NCBI GenBank assembly: GCA_012520995.1 | Contig: JAAYNI010000077.1 | Location: 1 to 38,373, forward strand | Origin: Candidatus Rifleibacteriota bacterium | GTDB lineage: Bacteria; Muiribacteriota; Ozemobacteria; Ozemobacterales; Ozemobacteraceae | Reading direction: 5' to 3' | DNA length: 38,373 bases | In this document: positions 5,756-15,833 of the stretch, one piece after another | Layout of the letters: every line of letters starts with the position of its first letter | Numbering within the stretch: position 1 is the first letter of the stretch | Notes under the pieces: model-generated | Databases searched by the model: none | The model's input: the letters and a program-made list of their open reading frames with translations, nothing else | Told to the model about the DNA's origin: nothing | Translations under genes and position numbers: made by a program

Positions 5756-8239
5756 ATGACTGATAAACGAAAAAAACTTATCACGACATTATTTTTAATA
5801 TTTGGCTTTTGCGTGCTTCAAGTCAGCTTTTCTCCCAATATTTCTTTCCTTTCTCTATCAACACTTTATGCACAAGAAGAAGATTTTGACGAAGTTGAAG
5901 ACTTTGACGAAGTTTCGGATTTGGAAGAGCTTGAAGAGGTTGATGACGTTTTAGACGAGGAAGTTTCGGACGAGGAAGCCGAAGACTTGTTGTTTGAAGC
6001 TAAAGGATTGTTTGAAGGAAAATCCTATGACGCAGTAATTTCTCTTTTGAGAAGCAAAGAGGCAGTGGTCTTCAGAAACAGAGAGCTGACAGCTATTTAT
6101 TTGGAAGCTCATTTAGAAGCTTCAAAGCCGAATTGGGGAAAGATCAGGACTATTTCAGAAAAACTTTTGAGGCTTGATCGGAGAAGTTCGCTTGGAAATT
6201 ATGCAAAAGGCCTTGATTATTTAAACGGCAAAAAAAAGAGTGACTATGTAAATGCTTTGAAATATTTGAAACTAGCCAAGTCAGCCAAAAATCCTTATAA
6301 AAAAGCTTCTTCGGCTTATATTAAATGTTTGCTTGGAAAATATAAAACCTTGGTTGTCGGGCTTATAGCTTTAGCAGTTATATTTCCTTTGTCTATTCTG
6401 GATAAAAAGAAGAAAAAAAAGGCCAAAGAAGCTTCTGAGACAAATCTTTTTGCCCCATCTAGTAAAGTTCTTCCTAATGAAGAACCAAAAGAAACTGTAA
6501 AATCCTATTCTTCACCACTGGCAACAAAGCCCCAGGCATCTCAAGCTCCTGCACCTGTTTCTTTTGAAAAGCCTTCTGCTCAAGATATAAAAACGGCCGA
6601 ATCTCAAAAACCTGAAGAAATGATTTCGCCTTTTGCGTCTCAAACCTCTTCTGAATTGCCGGATGAAACTTCTGCAATGGAGACTGCGGAGCCTGAGGAA
6701 ATCTTTTCAGCTCATAGTTTTAATTCTTTGCAATCTGAATTGGAAGCATCTCCTGCAGATTCAGAGCAATCTCAATCATTTGAATCTTCGGATGATTTAG
6801 ATATTCTTTTAAATGATTCTATGAGCGCTTCCAGCGATTCACCTGATATTTCTCAGGCGGAGCCTGTGCAGAGCGATTTTTCTGATTCTTCGGATGATTC
6901 TTTTTTGTCAGAGTCTGTTAAAGAGGCAGATATTGCTGGGGAAATCTCTTCTGACGAATATGGAGAACCATTTTCTTACCAAGAACTTTCCTCTGACTCC
7001 GAAGACTTTGGAATTTCTGAAACTCAAGAGCAGATGCTTGAATCAGAGCTTCAGAGTTATGATGGTGAACAAGAGACTTTCGAAGTCGAAGATCTCTCTG
7101 AAGCATCGTATGAAGATCCGCTGACAACAACATTTGATGCGGCACCTGCATATGGGGAAGACCTCTCGCCACAACCTTCCTTCTCAGAATCGCCAGCTGT
7201 TCACCACAGACACCTTTCTCAAGATTCAGGCGCTTTTGACGAATTGGCTGATGAGAGTGCAGAAGGTCAGGCTACTGTAAGGAAAGTGATTAAAAGACTG
7301 ATAGTTAAGCGGGGCAATGAAACACCTGTAAGCTATTCGCCTGAAGAAATAGCTAAAATGGCTCAGTCTCCGGAAGACAAAGACCTCACGGAAGAAAGAG
7401 TAGACAAGGTTTGGAAAGAGCTGGAAGAAAAGGCGGTTCAGGGAAATATTCCTAAATATTATGCTGACGGCTCTGGAGCAGATAATGAAGACGCCCGTTT
7501 GCAAGATGAATATTATGCTGATAAATCATACCCTGTTGAAGATGTTAACAATATAACAGCCGATGTTGAGCTGGATATCTCAGATAAAGCCTTGGAAACG
7601 GATCTTCTTGCCAAACTTCGCATGCTGAATATAAGCGATGAAGAGTTGGAAAGCTTGTTGGCAGAGAAGAATAGGGCTCATATACCTGACTTGATCAACT
7701 ATCTTTCCACGAAACCTTTGCCTTCTAGGGTAGCTCTAATAGCGGAGGGTCTTGGAAGTTATCAGGATGCCTCGGCTATGGATGTTCTTACTTCTCTGCT
7801 GCATAATAAAAATCAAGAGATTGTAATAGCTGCAATCAAAGGCATGGAAAACACAGGTTTCCCGCGCGCAGTTCTGCCGCTTTCCGAGTTTTTGACCTCC
7901 GAAGAGCACGAAATCAGAAAAGCTGCTCAAGAAGCTGTAGCAGCTCTCGGACCAAAAAAGATTATATTTGGTTTGAAAGATCTGCCATCTATTCCTGATA
8001 AAAAAATCAAAGTCGCTTCTATTCATCTCCTTTCACGTATGAGGGGAAAGGCGGTCGAAAAGCTTTTAATTAAAATGTTGCAAGACCAAGAAGCAGAGGT
8101 AAGAAAGGCTGCGATTGAAGCTATGGCTTATCAAAAAAATACCGCTTATGCCGATGTTTTACGAGATTTTTACAGAAGCGCGGAAGACAGCGAAAAACAG
8201 CTTGTTAGAAAAGCTATAGTTTATATTCAGGAGAAATAA
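5756..8239 (+). CDS. Membrane-anchored HEAT-repeat protein with long acidic linker
   Basis: An 827-residue protein of unknown function. ATG 5756 is chosen because AGGA (5747-5750) lies five bases upstream; an in-frame ATG at 5732 lacks this. Visible parts: a signal peptide or anchor (about 5-38); a very acidic run after it (EEDFDEVEDFDEV); a helical TPR-like segment; a second membrane helix near 197-215 followed by a Lys cluster; a long disordered Ser/Asp/Glu linker (about 230-510); and C-terminal HEAT/PBS-lyase-type repeats (about 650-827). The Lys cluster suggests the linker and HEAT part are cytoplasmic. HEAT repeats usually bind proteins. It is a single-gene unit between cysK and the convergent SpoIIE-like pair. 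Confidence 0.7.
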   Translation: MTDKRKKLITTLFLIFGFCVLQVSFSPNISFLSLSTLYAQEEDFDEVEDFDEVSDLEELEEVDDVLDEEVSDEEAEDLLFEAKGLFEGKSYDAVISLLRSKEAVVFRNRELTAIYLEAHLEASKPNWGKIRTISEKLLRLDRRSSLGNYAKGLDYLNGKKKSDYVNALKYLKLAKSAKNPYKKASSAYIKCLLGKYKTLVVGLIALAVIFPLSILDKKKKKKAKEASETNLFAPSSKVLPNEEPKETVKSYSSPLATKPQASQAPAPVSFEKPSAQDIKTAESQKPEEMISPFASQTSSELPDETSAMETAEPEEIFSAHSFNSLQSELEASPADSEQSQSFESSDDLDILLNDSMSASSDSPDISQAEPVQSDFSDSSDDSFLSESVKEADIAGEISSDEYGEPFSYQELSSDSEDFGISETQEQMLESELQSYDGEQETFEVEDLSEASYEDPLTTTFDAAPAYGEDLSPQPSFSESPAVHHRHLSQDSGAFDELADESAEGQATVRKVIKRLIVKRGNETPVSYSPEEIAKMAQSPEDKDLTEERVDKVWKELEEKAVQGNIPKYYADGSGADNEDARLQDEYYADKSYPVEDVNNITADVELDISDKALETDLLAKLRMLNISDEELESLLAEKNRAHIPDLINYLSTKPLPSRVALIAEGLGSYQDASAMDVLTSLLHNKNQEIVIAAIKGMENTGFPRAVLPLSEFLTSEEHEIRKAAQEAVAALGPKKIIFGLKDLPSIPDKKIKVASIHLLSRMRGKAVEKLLIKMLQDQEAEVRKAAIEAMAYQKNTAYADVLRDFYRSAEDSEKQLVRKAIVYIQEK

Positions 8240-8331
8240 ACCACTGCTAGTGCTGCATTTTCATTAAAAGTTACCTATTTAATACCAAGCAGTCAGTAAT
8301 TTTTTCAAGCTTGATTGATGCAGCAGCCGCA

Positions 8332-11300
8332 CTATATAATGCTTTTAAGGACGGCTACGGTTATGTCCTCAGTATTAAAGCTGATGTCGCCTGCCTCAAC
8401 TAGTACGTCCTTTATTCTTTCAGCAGGATTGTCATAGTTGGAGGAGAGAGTCTCAGAGGCCAGCTGCATGAATTTTTCATGTCCTATTGAGTTATTGTCC
8501 ATGTCTTTTCTATCGACCGCTCCTTCAGAGTAGAATACGATAGTTCTGCTGACAAGATTGACTTTGTGTTTCTTGAAGACAGCTTTTGGATTAATGCCAA
8601 GCGGAGCTGAAGGCAAGCTGACAAAATGCTTTTCGTTTGCATGCAGCAGCAAAGACACAGGATAGGTGTAGCCTGCGTTTGCACAGTACATAGTGTCATT
8701 TATGGGATCCAAAATTCCTATAAGACAGGTGACCATGTGTCCCTTGCCGTGATATGGAATTATCAAGGAGTTTAACTTTTGCAATATGGTTTCAGGTTCT
8801 TCCGGAAAGTCTGGACACAGGAGCCTGAAAGCTGTTTTTAGCAATGTCATAAGATAAACAGCTGAGGAGTTATTTCCTGTGATCTTAGCCATGATAATTG
8901 CATAGTTTCCGTTTACCAGCGGCATAAAGTCCAAAAAGTCGCTTGGCAACAACTTTGTTGAGAAAGAGTCGTATACGATGTTATAGGTTCCGCAGCGAAG
9001 CTCTTTCTCGAATGGGTAGAGATATTTTTTTACCTCTCCGCGTAAATCTTTTGTTTCAAGGGCAGCAAGGGCTTCAGAAAAGGCATCTGTAATTTCGTCA
9101 AACTCGTTGTTGGAACGATTGTGAATCTTGACGGGTTCTGATTTTCCGTGAAAATTTTCTGTAAAATTCAAAAGTTCGTCAACTGGTTGAACTATTGTTT
9201 TCCAAGTAATTATGAGCAGTATTGAAGAAGCTATAATTAAGGTTGCAAAAAGAGCGGCTAATCTGATGCTTTTCTTTTTCACCATAGCTTTCATCTCGGA
9301 TAGTTTGGTAATTTTCAACAATAGATAATGTTTGAGAAAAGCTGGCTTGAGCACAGTTATCAATACTTCTTCGCCGTTCAGAGTCATGTGTTCACTGAAA
9401 GTATTCAGTTCGCTTTTGCTGCGTCTTAAAATAGAGTCGAAAGTTTCAAACTCAAAGAGAGTAGGCTTGTTTTCAGCATACTTGTAGTCAGATATAGCCC
9501 TGATGTCTTCAGGATGGTCAGAAGCAAGATCTGGTTCTGACAAGGTCATGTATATTCTATCTAAATAGTTATGTTCCAAAGCTAGCAAGGAATAAAAGAG
9601 CATGTAGGAATAGTGAGGCGTTCCGTCTTTGGCTACTATGACATTAGGGTAGACAAGGTAAGAAGCTTGAGGAGCGCTTATTTCAGTGAATTTTCCTATA
9701 TTAGTGCCTGCGGCATAGAAAGATGTTTGCATTGAGACTTCCAAGACGCCTTCCAAAAAAATACTGAAGTTGAATGAAGAATCTTGGACTGTGGGAATAT
9801 TGTTGGCTAAACAGTAGTTTTTGTAGAGGTTTTTTAGAACCAGCCTCGCAATTTCACCCATCACATTTCCTGTCGCTAGGTCTTCAGGACTTTCTTCATA
9901 GGGAATTTCTTCGCCTAAAGCTTTAATGAGGCGAGGTTCTACGCTTCCGCCACGTTTTTCCCAAGTTCGTAAAAGGTCTTGCAGTTCATACTTGCTTCTT
10001 CCTTTGTATCTGATAACTTCAGAGTTTCCCAAATTGGTTCTGAAAAGCAGTTTGCTTTCCTTATCTGCTACAAAGGCTGCCATCATTTGTCCTTTGGAGC
10101 GTTCTTCTGTAAGGAAGTTTTTTATCATCTCCAAATTGTCGCTGTTTTCATTGAAAAATTCACTTATTTTGCGATTTTCTATAATTTGTTCTTTGAGATA
10201 TCTCTGAAAACCGCTGTCTAATTCAGAAAGACGTTCAACGGCTTCTTCTTTGACTTGTCCTTCAAGAGAAAATTTAAATTCTTCCAAATATTGTATAGAG
10301 GCAAATATTAATATGGAAAGCGGCAATAGATAAGAATAGAACATAAGAGCCGCGAGCTTTTTACGCATGCTGGCTGCATTAGGCGGGAGCATCGTGAAGT
10401 AAGCTATTATCTTAAAAGTTGCAAAAGTGAAAAGCAGGTATAAGAAAAACGCTATTCCGATAGTTTTGAAGGCTACTTCCTCATGCGGAAATGTTGCCAA
10501 CAAGCTGGTTTCTGAATCCAGAAACCTGAGGCTGACAATGTTCTTGCCTAAGGTGAAAAAGCTCATAGTTGACATTGAGGCTTTAGAAATTATTTCCTCA
10601 GGTGTGAAGTCAGAGAGCAGATTAGGTAAAAGAATGCCGCCTTTTTCCCTGTGTTTTTGAGAGATATAACCGAAATTTTCCTCTTTGCCGTCTTTTATAA
10701 GTTCTTTTAAAATTCTATATGAAGGCAGGTTTTTTTTGTTTATAAAAATCATTATGCCTGCAATAGACTGCTCATCAAAGTTTTTGTCTACATTGATATA
10801 GCAGGAGGAAAAAACATCGGGAATGTTTGTGTCGCTTAGTGTTCCTAAGAATTTGGATATGTTTCTGCAGAGAACATCCGGGGTTGGAAAAACTTTGCCT
10901 AGTTTGTCGTAAATATCTTTATTCAGAGTATATTTAAAGTTGTTGTCTGTAGCCATTCTGTAAAACAGTTCATATACATCTTTGTTTTCGGAACTGTTCA
11001 TCAGTTGTCCTGCCGAGTTGAAAAGAAAAAGACTGAAAGCGCCTTTTCCGTATTGTTGGCCGAACTCTTTGGTTAGTTGCTCTGAAACCTTTTTGTTGGT
11101 TGCAGTCAAGCCTTTTATTTGAGCAAAGAAACCGTCAAAAATAGGTTGAAAATACAAATTGGGTCTTGCTTCATAAACAAGGCGGGAGAGGCTTTGATTG
11201 ATTTCTTCCTGAATCGCGGCATTTTTATATCGCTGTTCGCGCTGCACTACGGTAAAGGCTGCAAAAAAATAGATAAGGGTTGGCATGAGCCAAAAAACTA

Positions 11301-11349
11301 GCAGCAACAGAGCAAATTGGAGTTTTTTGTTTTTGGCGGCAATTTTCAT
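8332..11349 (-). CDS. SpoIIE/PP2C-like membrane protein 1, catalytic motifs eroded
   Basis: A 1005-residue sensor-like protein. It has an N-terminal membrane helix (about 11-33), an extracytoplasmic region, two helices (about 325-380), a second extracytoplasmic region, a helix at about 696-716, a HAMP-like linker (about 717-766) and a C-terminal SpoIIE-type PP2C domain (about 780-1005). Such proteins dephosphorylate anti-anti-sigma factors in partner-switching systems. The usual metal motif GDVSGHG reads AKITGNN (Lys822 in place of Asp), YTDG reads YSEG (Glu942) and the terminal DDIT reads EDIT (994-997), so phosphatase activity is uncertain. It follows the next, related gene with a four-base overlap. 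No anti-sigma or STAS protein is adjacent. Confidence 0.75.
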   Translation of the reverse strand: MKIAAKNKKLQFALLLLVFWLMPTLIYFFAAFTVVQREQRYKNAAIQEEINQSLSRLVYEARPNLYFQPIFDGFFAQIKGLTATNKKVSEQLTKEFGQQYGKGAFSLFLFNSAGQLMNSSENKDVYELFYRMATDNNFKYTLNKDIYDKLGKVFPTPDVLCRNISKFLGTLSDTNIPDVFSSCYINVDKNFDEQSIAGIMIFINKKNLPSYRILKELIKDGKEENFGYISQKHREKGGILLPNLLSDFTPEEIISKASMSTMSFFTLGKNIVSLRFLDSETSLLATFPHEEVAFKTIGIAFFLYLLFTFATFKIIAYFTMLPPNAASMRKKLAALMFYSYLLPLSILIFASIQYLEEFKFSLEGQVKEEAVERLSELDSGFQRYLKEQIIENRKISEFFNENSDNLEMIKNFLTEERSKGQMMAAFVADKESKLLFRTNLGNSEVIRYKGRSKYELQDLLRTWEKRGGSVEPRLIKALGEEIPYEESPEDLATGNVMGEIARLVLKNLYKNYCLANNIPTVQDSSFNFSIFLEGVLEVSMQTSFYAAGTNIGKFTEISAPQASYLVYPNVIVAKDGTPHYSYMLFYSLLALEHNYLDRIYMTLSEPDLASDHPEDIRAISDYKYAENKPTLFEFETFDSILRRSKSELNTFSEHMTLNGEEVLITVLKPAFLKHYLLLKITKLSEMKAMVKKKSIRLAALFATLIIASSILLIITWKTIVQPVDELLNFTENFHGKSEPVKIHNRSNNEFDEITDAFSEALAALETKDLRGEVKKYLYPFEKELRCGTYNIVYDSFSTKLLPSDFLDFMPLVNGNYAIIMAKITGNNSSAVYLMTLLKTAFRLLCPDFPEEPETILQKLNSLIIPYHGKGHMVTCLIGILDPINDTMYCANAGYTYPVSLLLHANEKHFVSLPSAPLGINPKAVFKKHKVNLVSRTIVFYSEGAVDRKDMDNNSIGHEKFMQLASETLSSNYDNPAERIKDVLVEAGDISFNTEDITVAVLKSII

Positions 11350-14243
11350 TTGGTTTCCTCTGTGTCCTCTGCTTTTGCTAATCGTTGCACAGATATTATG
11401 CTTGCTATTTCGCCATAGTAATTTATAGATGTTTTATTGGCGTTTTCATATATTTCAGCGGCAAGAGAAGTGTTTTTTCTGACAGCATCTCTCATAAAAG
11501 TGCAATAGTCCTTGTTTATAATATTTAAAAGCTTGGCTGGAGCTGTTTTTGAAACAATCAACAAAGCTTCATCTTTATCCAAAACAAAGGGGGTAGCGGT
11601 TTTAATCTTACTCTCGGGTCTTAGTTCGGTAAATTTGATTATAGAAGGTTCTTTGTCGGCACCTGCTAACATAAGTGTGGCATTTCCATAAAGAGATGCT
11701 GAAATTTTTTTACTCTCAAAATTAGTTGTTATGCACATGGCATCGCCTTGAAGAGGTTCGCGCAGGTTTATTCTGAAGTATTCTTCCAGCTGTCTTATTA
11801 TCACGTTGGGATCTGTGACATGCAATTCTTCTATGATCAGTTTTACAGCCATTCTAGCGGTAGATAACGTTATTAGGGCTCTGAGATTTTGTTCTTCTGT
11901 TTTCATAAAGAAAACCGCAACCGTGTCATCAATTTCTTCAGAAAAGTAATAAATTTCGTTTTCTTCCAGCGAAACTCCGAGTCTGCGGCCATCGAGTAAA
12001 AAGTCTTGTCTTATGGCGTATTTTTTAGGGATTAGGTTGTATTCAATGGAGTCGCCCAAGTCAAATTCTTTTATTTTTTTTACAATTTGTGATGAACCGC
12101 TCAAAATATCCAAGTCTTCTTTTGAATAGTTTTTGGTATCAGGCTCTTCAATGCTAAGTTCTCCACGATTAAGAGCTTTAATATATGAGTTTGTCTGTTC
12201 GGTAGGTTCTAAGAGCTTAAGAGTTGCAAAATATGAAACTATTGCAACAACAGTGAAGAAAAAGGATGAGAAAATTATGAATGTTAGGGGGTAGAGCCCA
12301 ATTTTTTTGTCTATTTCCTTCATTGGCATTGCAAGAAAAATGTTGTAGTTTTTCAGGTTATTGGCAGAAACTCCGGCTAAAAAAACTTTTTTGTTGTCAA
12401 TCGTTCCAATCGTAAATGCTGGAGCATTTTGCTCTTTCACTATATAATTTAACTGTCTTATATCTTCTCCGGAAACGGCTTCGTGTGATGGGAAAGAAAA
12501 CCTTGGCAATGTTTCCATCTTAGGAATAGCGTAAAAATCATAAGCGGAGTCCGTCTGCAGGAAGGCGGCTCTCTCTTTTATGTGAGCCAGTTCCAATCCT
12601 ATGGATGAGTGGACTGCTATGAGAGCTGAGTGAGCTACATTATTTTTGTCAGTAATAAAGTCAAAATAAAGAGCAGAAGCATAATCTTGTATGATGAGAT
12701 AGAACAATGTTCCTCTATTGAGAAGCAATTCTTCAGCGGGTGTGGAAAGGACATTTGCCAAAAGGGCTTCATATTGTCCGTAAGAAGATTGTCCTTCTCT
12801 AGAGGAGTTATATCTTGGAAATAATGTTCTGACTATTCCCTGGAGTATAATCATAAAACTGTATTCGACAATTTCTGATTCAGGCTTTGAGAACTTACGA
12901 ATAGGAGTTCCATTTATGTCCAATATCTCTATGATTTCAGCATTTCCATGTTTAACAGTGTTTTCTAGCTCAGCCGTAATTTCAGAGGCTTCCAAACCTT
13001 TTCCGGATAAATTTCTAATTGCATTATCATATTGCCTGACGAGAGCATTCTGGAAAAGCTCGAAAGACCTGTCTGTTTGTCCTAGAATTTCATTGGCTGT
13101 GGTCTTATAGTTGTAGACTATAGACTCTTTACGCTGCTCAAGGTAGAAAAGAGCTCCAGCATAAAGAGTAGCAAATCCGGCTAGGAGAACATAAAGCATG
13201 ATAGCCAATGCCTGATATTTTACAGAAAAAGATATTCTGCCTGGCGCCGAGATTGCTAAGATATATAATGCCAAAATAGCAGGGAGAAAGAGTATAAGAA
13301 GATCATAATATCTTTGGAGAATATCAGTGCGTGATGGCAGTTCTGAAAAAACAGCCAAACGTAAGCCCGCATCATTATCTTGGCGATGGATTAATGTTTT
13401 ATCGTAGATTCGGAAGCTCCTGAGATTCTCTTCCAAGAGCATCGCTGTTGCTGACTTTTTTAAACGCAGATCATCGGTAACGTGAGAAGATGTTAAATCA
13501 TTGGGATCTACCCAAGCGAACTTGTAATCTCTCATAGCTGATTTATCTGCGGCAAATTCCAATGCTTTTGTTGCTAGTTCTTTGTGAGGAATGTTGTTGG
13601 TATCCATCCAGACTAACAAATAAATTTTAGAGTAGGCTTGAGGGGCTTCCAGGTCGTTGGTGGAAGATTCATAAAGACCTCCAAATTTAGGCAAGCCCAA
13701 GATGCTGAAGTCCTGCATTGAATTGAGGTTTCTTAACAGTCCGATTGCTGCGGGGGAACTCCCAAGAAAGTTTCTTAGAACAGCCTGCTCGGTATTGGTA
13801 AAATCTCCTCTGTTAATTTGTTTGTTATTCAAGTGTTGTAGCAGAATTTTGGCGAATCTTTCAGATATTGCTATTTTGCTGCGATTGGCGCCTTTCCATA
13901 TGATTCTTTTGCCATCGGCATTGAAAAGGTAGAGATTTTCATTTGCTTTGCACTCTTCGCTTAATATCTCATGCAGGCTTTTTTCTTTAAAGGATTCGGC
14001 AATTTTTACAGCCAGATCATTGTAATAGTTGACCGGATCTGTCCTTCTGACGGCGTGAGAAAGAACTTCTTTCATTTCTTTTTTGCGGTCTTCTAGTATT
14101 TGGCTGTTGATATTGGCTTGAAAAAGCCACAGAAAATAGTTGCCTAATAGGAAAGGCACAATAAAAAATACGGCGAAAAAAAAGGTTGTTTTAAAAGCTG
14201 AATAAAAATGTTTCGGTTCTTTTTCGTTATTTGTTGTGCCCAT
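11346..14243 (-). CDS. SpoIIE-like membrane protein 2, strongly degenerate phosphatase domain
   Basis: A 965-residue paralogue of its downstream neighbour with the same plan: N-terminal helix (about 20-42), extracytoplasmic region, paired central helices (about 315-375), second extracytoplasmic region, a helix near 655-680, a HAMP-like linker and a C-terminal region where PP2C should be. That last part keeps the order of strands (DDTVAVFFMKT, ALITLSTARMAVKLIIEEL, DEALLIVSKTAP) but none of the acidic metal-binding motifs. It is probably a pseudophosphatase or a binding module. It is the first gene of a two-gene unit, divergent from the TPR gene at 14336. It may act with protein 1 as a heteromeric receptor (inferred). 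Confidence 0.65.
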   Translation of the reverse strand: MGTTNNEKEPKHFYSAFKTTFFFAVFFIVPFLLGNYFLWLFQANINSQILEDRKKEMKEVLSHAVRRTDPVNYYNDLAVKIAESFKEKSLHEILSEECKANENLYLFNADGKRIIWKGANRSKIAISERFAKILLQHLNNKQINRGDFTNTEQAVLRNFLGSSPAAIGLLRNLNSMQDFSILGLPKFGGLYESSTNDLEAPQAYSKIYLLVWMDTNNIPHKELATKALEFAADKSAMRDYKFAWVDPNDLTSSHVTDDLRLKKSATAMLLEENLRSFRIYDKTLIHRQDNDAGLRLAVFSELPSRTDILQRYYDLLILFLPAILALYILAISAPGRISFSVKYQALAIMLYVLLAGFATLYAGALFYLEQRKESIVYNYKTTANEILGQTDRSFELFQNALVRQYDNAIRNLSGKGLEASEITAELENTVKHGNAEIIEILDINGTPIRKFSKPESEIVEYSFMIILQGIVRTLFPRYNSSREGQSSYGQYEALLANVLSTPAEELLLNRGTLFYLIIQDYASALYFDFITDKNNVAHSALIAVHSSIGLELAHIKERAAFLQTDSAYDFYAIPKMETLPRFSFPSHEAVSGEDIRQLNYIVKEQNAPAFTIGTIDNKKVFLAGVSANNLKNYNIFLAMPMKEIDKKIGLYPLTFIIFSSFFFTVVAIVSYFATLKLLEPTEQTNSYIKALNRGELSIEEPDTKNYSKEDLDILSGSSQIVKKIKEFDLGDSIEYNLIPKKYAIRQDFLLDGRRLGVSLEENEIYYFSEEIDDTVAVFFMKTEEQNLRALITLSTARMAVKLIIEELHVTDPNVIIRQLEEYFRINLREPLQGDAMCITTNFESKKISASLYGNATLMLAGADKEPSIIKFTELRPESKIKTATPFVLDKDEALLIVSKTAPAKLLNIINKDYCTFMRDAVRKNTSLAAEIYENANKTSINYYGEIASIISVQRLAKAEDTEETK

Positions 14244-14335
14244 TGTCTTTACTCTAATTCAGGTGTTGCTTATATGCAAGCTAAAGAAAAGAGGTAATAG
14301 TAAAAGTATTTTAACCTTATTCCGATGCTTTGTGC

Positions 14336-15367
14336 ATGTATAAGACAAAAATATCGCAATTTATTATATTGTGTTTTCTTATTTTATTGCTTCCTGTTTC
14401 AGTGTCAGCAACTGATTCGGATCGAGCTATATCGCTGTATGAAGAAGGCTACTCTTGGTATAGAAAAGGAGATTATTTCAAATCTGAAGACTGCCTTTTG
14501 AAAGCCTTGGAAATAGAACCGAATCTTTGGAAAGCTCATTATTGGCTTGGAAAATTGTATCGGGAAATGGGTGAACTGGAAAATGCTCTTTTCCATTGGG
14601 AAGAAACAGAAAGAATGAATAAAACCTTGGCATATAGAAGGATAGCTCTGACTATAAAAGATAATGAGTATCCTGCAATGGCTCAAAAGCGCAAGACAGA
14701 AGACAGAGTCAGGAAAGCTCTGGATCATTTCAACAAGGCTATGCGCTTGATAGATGAAGGCCATTGGGAGGGTGGAGAAGAGGAGCTTTATTTAGCTGTA
14801 GAGACTTATCCTGCAAATCAGCTCTATTTAATCTCTCTTGCACGATTATTAATGGATCAGAATGAATGGCATGCCGGAATTAATTTTTACAGAAAGCTTT
14901 TGCTTGTCAGAAGTGTCAAATTTGAGTATTTTCTTGAAGCTTATGAGCAAATGAGAATACGTGAATGTCCTCATCTTATGGAACCTTATGTAAAGATGCA
15001 CAAACACAGATTTGCAGGCATAGAAGAGTTTGATGCCATTGAAGCTCTTTTCCAGCCGAAAGAAAAGAAGGTTACTTTTGAGCCTGAATTCATAGGCAGG
15101 GTGATTAAAAGAGTCGGAGACAAGGTTATAATTGACGCGGGATTATCAAAAGGCTTGAGCAAAAATGATGAACAGAAGACTATTTTAAAAGCCTTTAAAC
15201 CTGGCAAAATACTTATTCATCCGGAAAGCGGAGAGCCTTTGGGCAGGCTTGAGGGTGAAAAAATTGCGGACTTGCTGTTAACACGAGTTTCAGATAATAT
15301 GAGCGAAGCTTTGATAAAAGCGGAAAATGATTTCGGCGTAAAGGCAGGTGACTTGATTGAGTTCTAA
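14336..15367 (+). CDS. Secreted TPR protein with FlgT-C-like domain
   Basis: A 343-residue exported protein from ATG 14336, with a signal peptide (KISQFIILCFLILLLPVSVSA). TPR-like helices cover about 30-120 (AISLYEEGYSWYRKGDYFKS, AHYWLGKLYREMGELENAL) with further helical repeats to about 220. The C-terminal 100 residues (IGRVIKRVGDKVIIDAGLSKGL, then HPESGEPLGRLEGEKIADL) resemble the small beta domain seen in FlgT C-termini and other envelope proteins. An upstream in-frame TTG at 14330 is less likely. It overlaps smpB by 11 bases. Function is unknown; scaffolding in the cell envelope is plausible. Confidence 0.65.
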   Translation: MYKTKISQFIILCFLILLLPVSVSATDSDRAISLYEEGYSWYRKGDYFKSEDCLLKALEIEPNLWKAHYWLGKLYREMGELENALFHWEETERMNKTLAYRRIALTIKDNEYPAMAQKRKTEDRVRKALDHFNKAMRLIDEGHWEGGEEELYLAVETYPANQLYLISLARLLMDQNEWHAGINFYRKLLLVRSVKFEYFLEAYEQMRIRECPHLMEPYVKMHKHRFAGIEEFDAIEALFQPKEKKVTFEPEFIGRVIKRVGDKVIIDAGLSKGLSKNDEQKTILKAFKPGKILIHPESGEPLGRLEGEKIADLLLTRVSDNMSEALIKAENDFGVKAGDLIEF

Positions 15368-15833
15368 AAAAGCCTCCGATGAAGGAGTAAAGCTGATAGC
15401 GGCAAATAGAAAAGCTCACCATGACTATTTTATTGTGGAAAAGCTTGAGACAGGAATACAGCTTGCTGGCTCTGAACTGCGTCCTTGCAGGGAGAACAGA
15501 GTTAATCTGAAAGATGCCTATGTCGACATTGATAATGGCGAAATGTGGCTGATAGGTGTTCATATAGGGCTAAATCCCTTTTCCAATATTCAGAATCATG
15601 ACCCTGAAAGAAAACGAAAGCTTCTTGCGCATAGATACCAAATTGACAAGTTTGGCAAAAAATCTATGAACACGGGTATGACAGTGATTCCGCTGAGAAT
15701 GTATTTCAAGCAAGGCAAGGTTAAAGTCGAAATAGCTTTGGCCAAAGGCAAAACTACTTACGACAAACGAGACAGCATAGCTAAGAAAGACATGAAGCGC
15801 GATATGGACAGAGAGTTAAAGGCAAGATACTGA
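15357..15833 (+). CDS. smpB: SsrA-binding protein SmpB
   Basis: A 158-residue protein that binds tmRNA and delivers it to stalled ribosomes for trans-translation. The SmpB signature is clear: NRKAHHDYFI, LAGSELRPCRENRVNLKDAYV, HDPERKRKLLAH, the VEIALAKGKTTYDKRD stretch, and a basic C-terminal tail that enters the ribosomal mRNA channel. The only start that keeps the N-terminus is TTG 15357, with an AGGTG-like Shine-Dalgarno about seven bases upstream, inside the end of the TPR gene. The tmRNA gene is not seen in the window. It sits between envelope genes and overlaps the amidase-like gene by one base. Confidence 0.93.
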   Translation: MSSKKASDEGVKLIAANRKAHHDYFIVEKLETGIQLAGSELRPCRENRVNLKDAYVDIDNGEMWLIGVHIGLNPFSNIQNHDPERKRKLLAHRYQIDKFGKKSMNTGMTVIPLRMYFKQGKVKVEIALAKGKTTYDKRDSIAKKDMKRDMDRELKARY

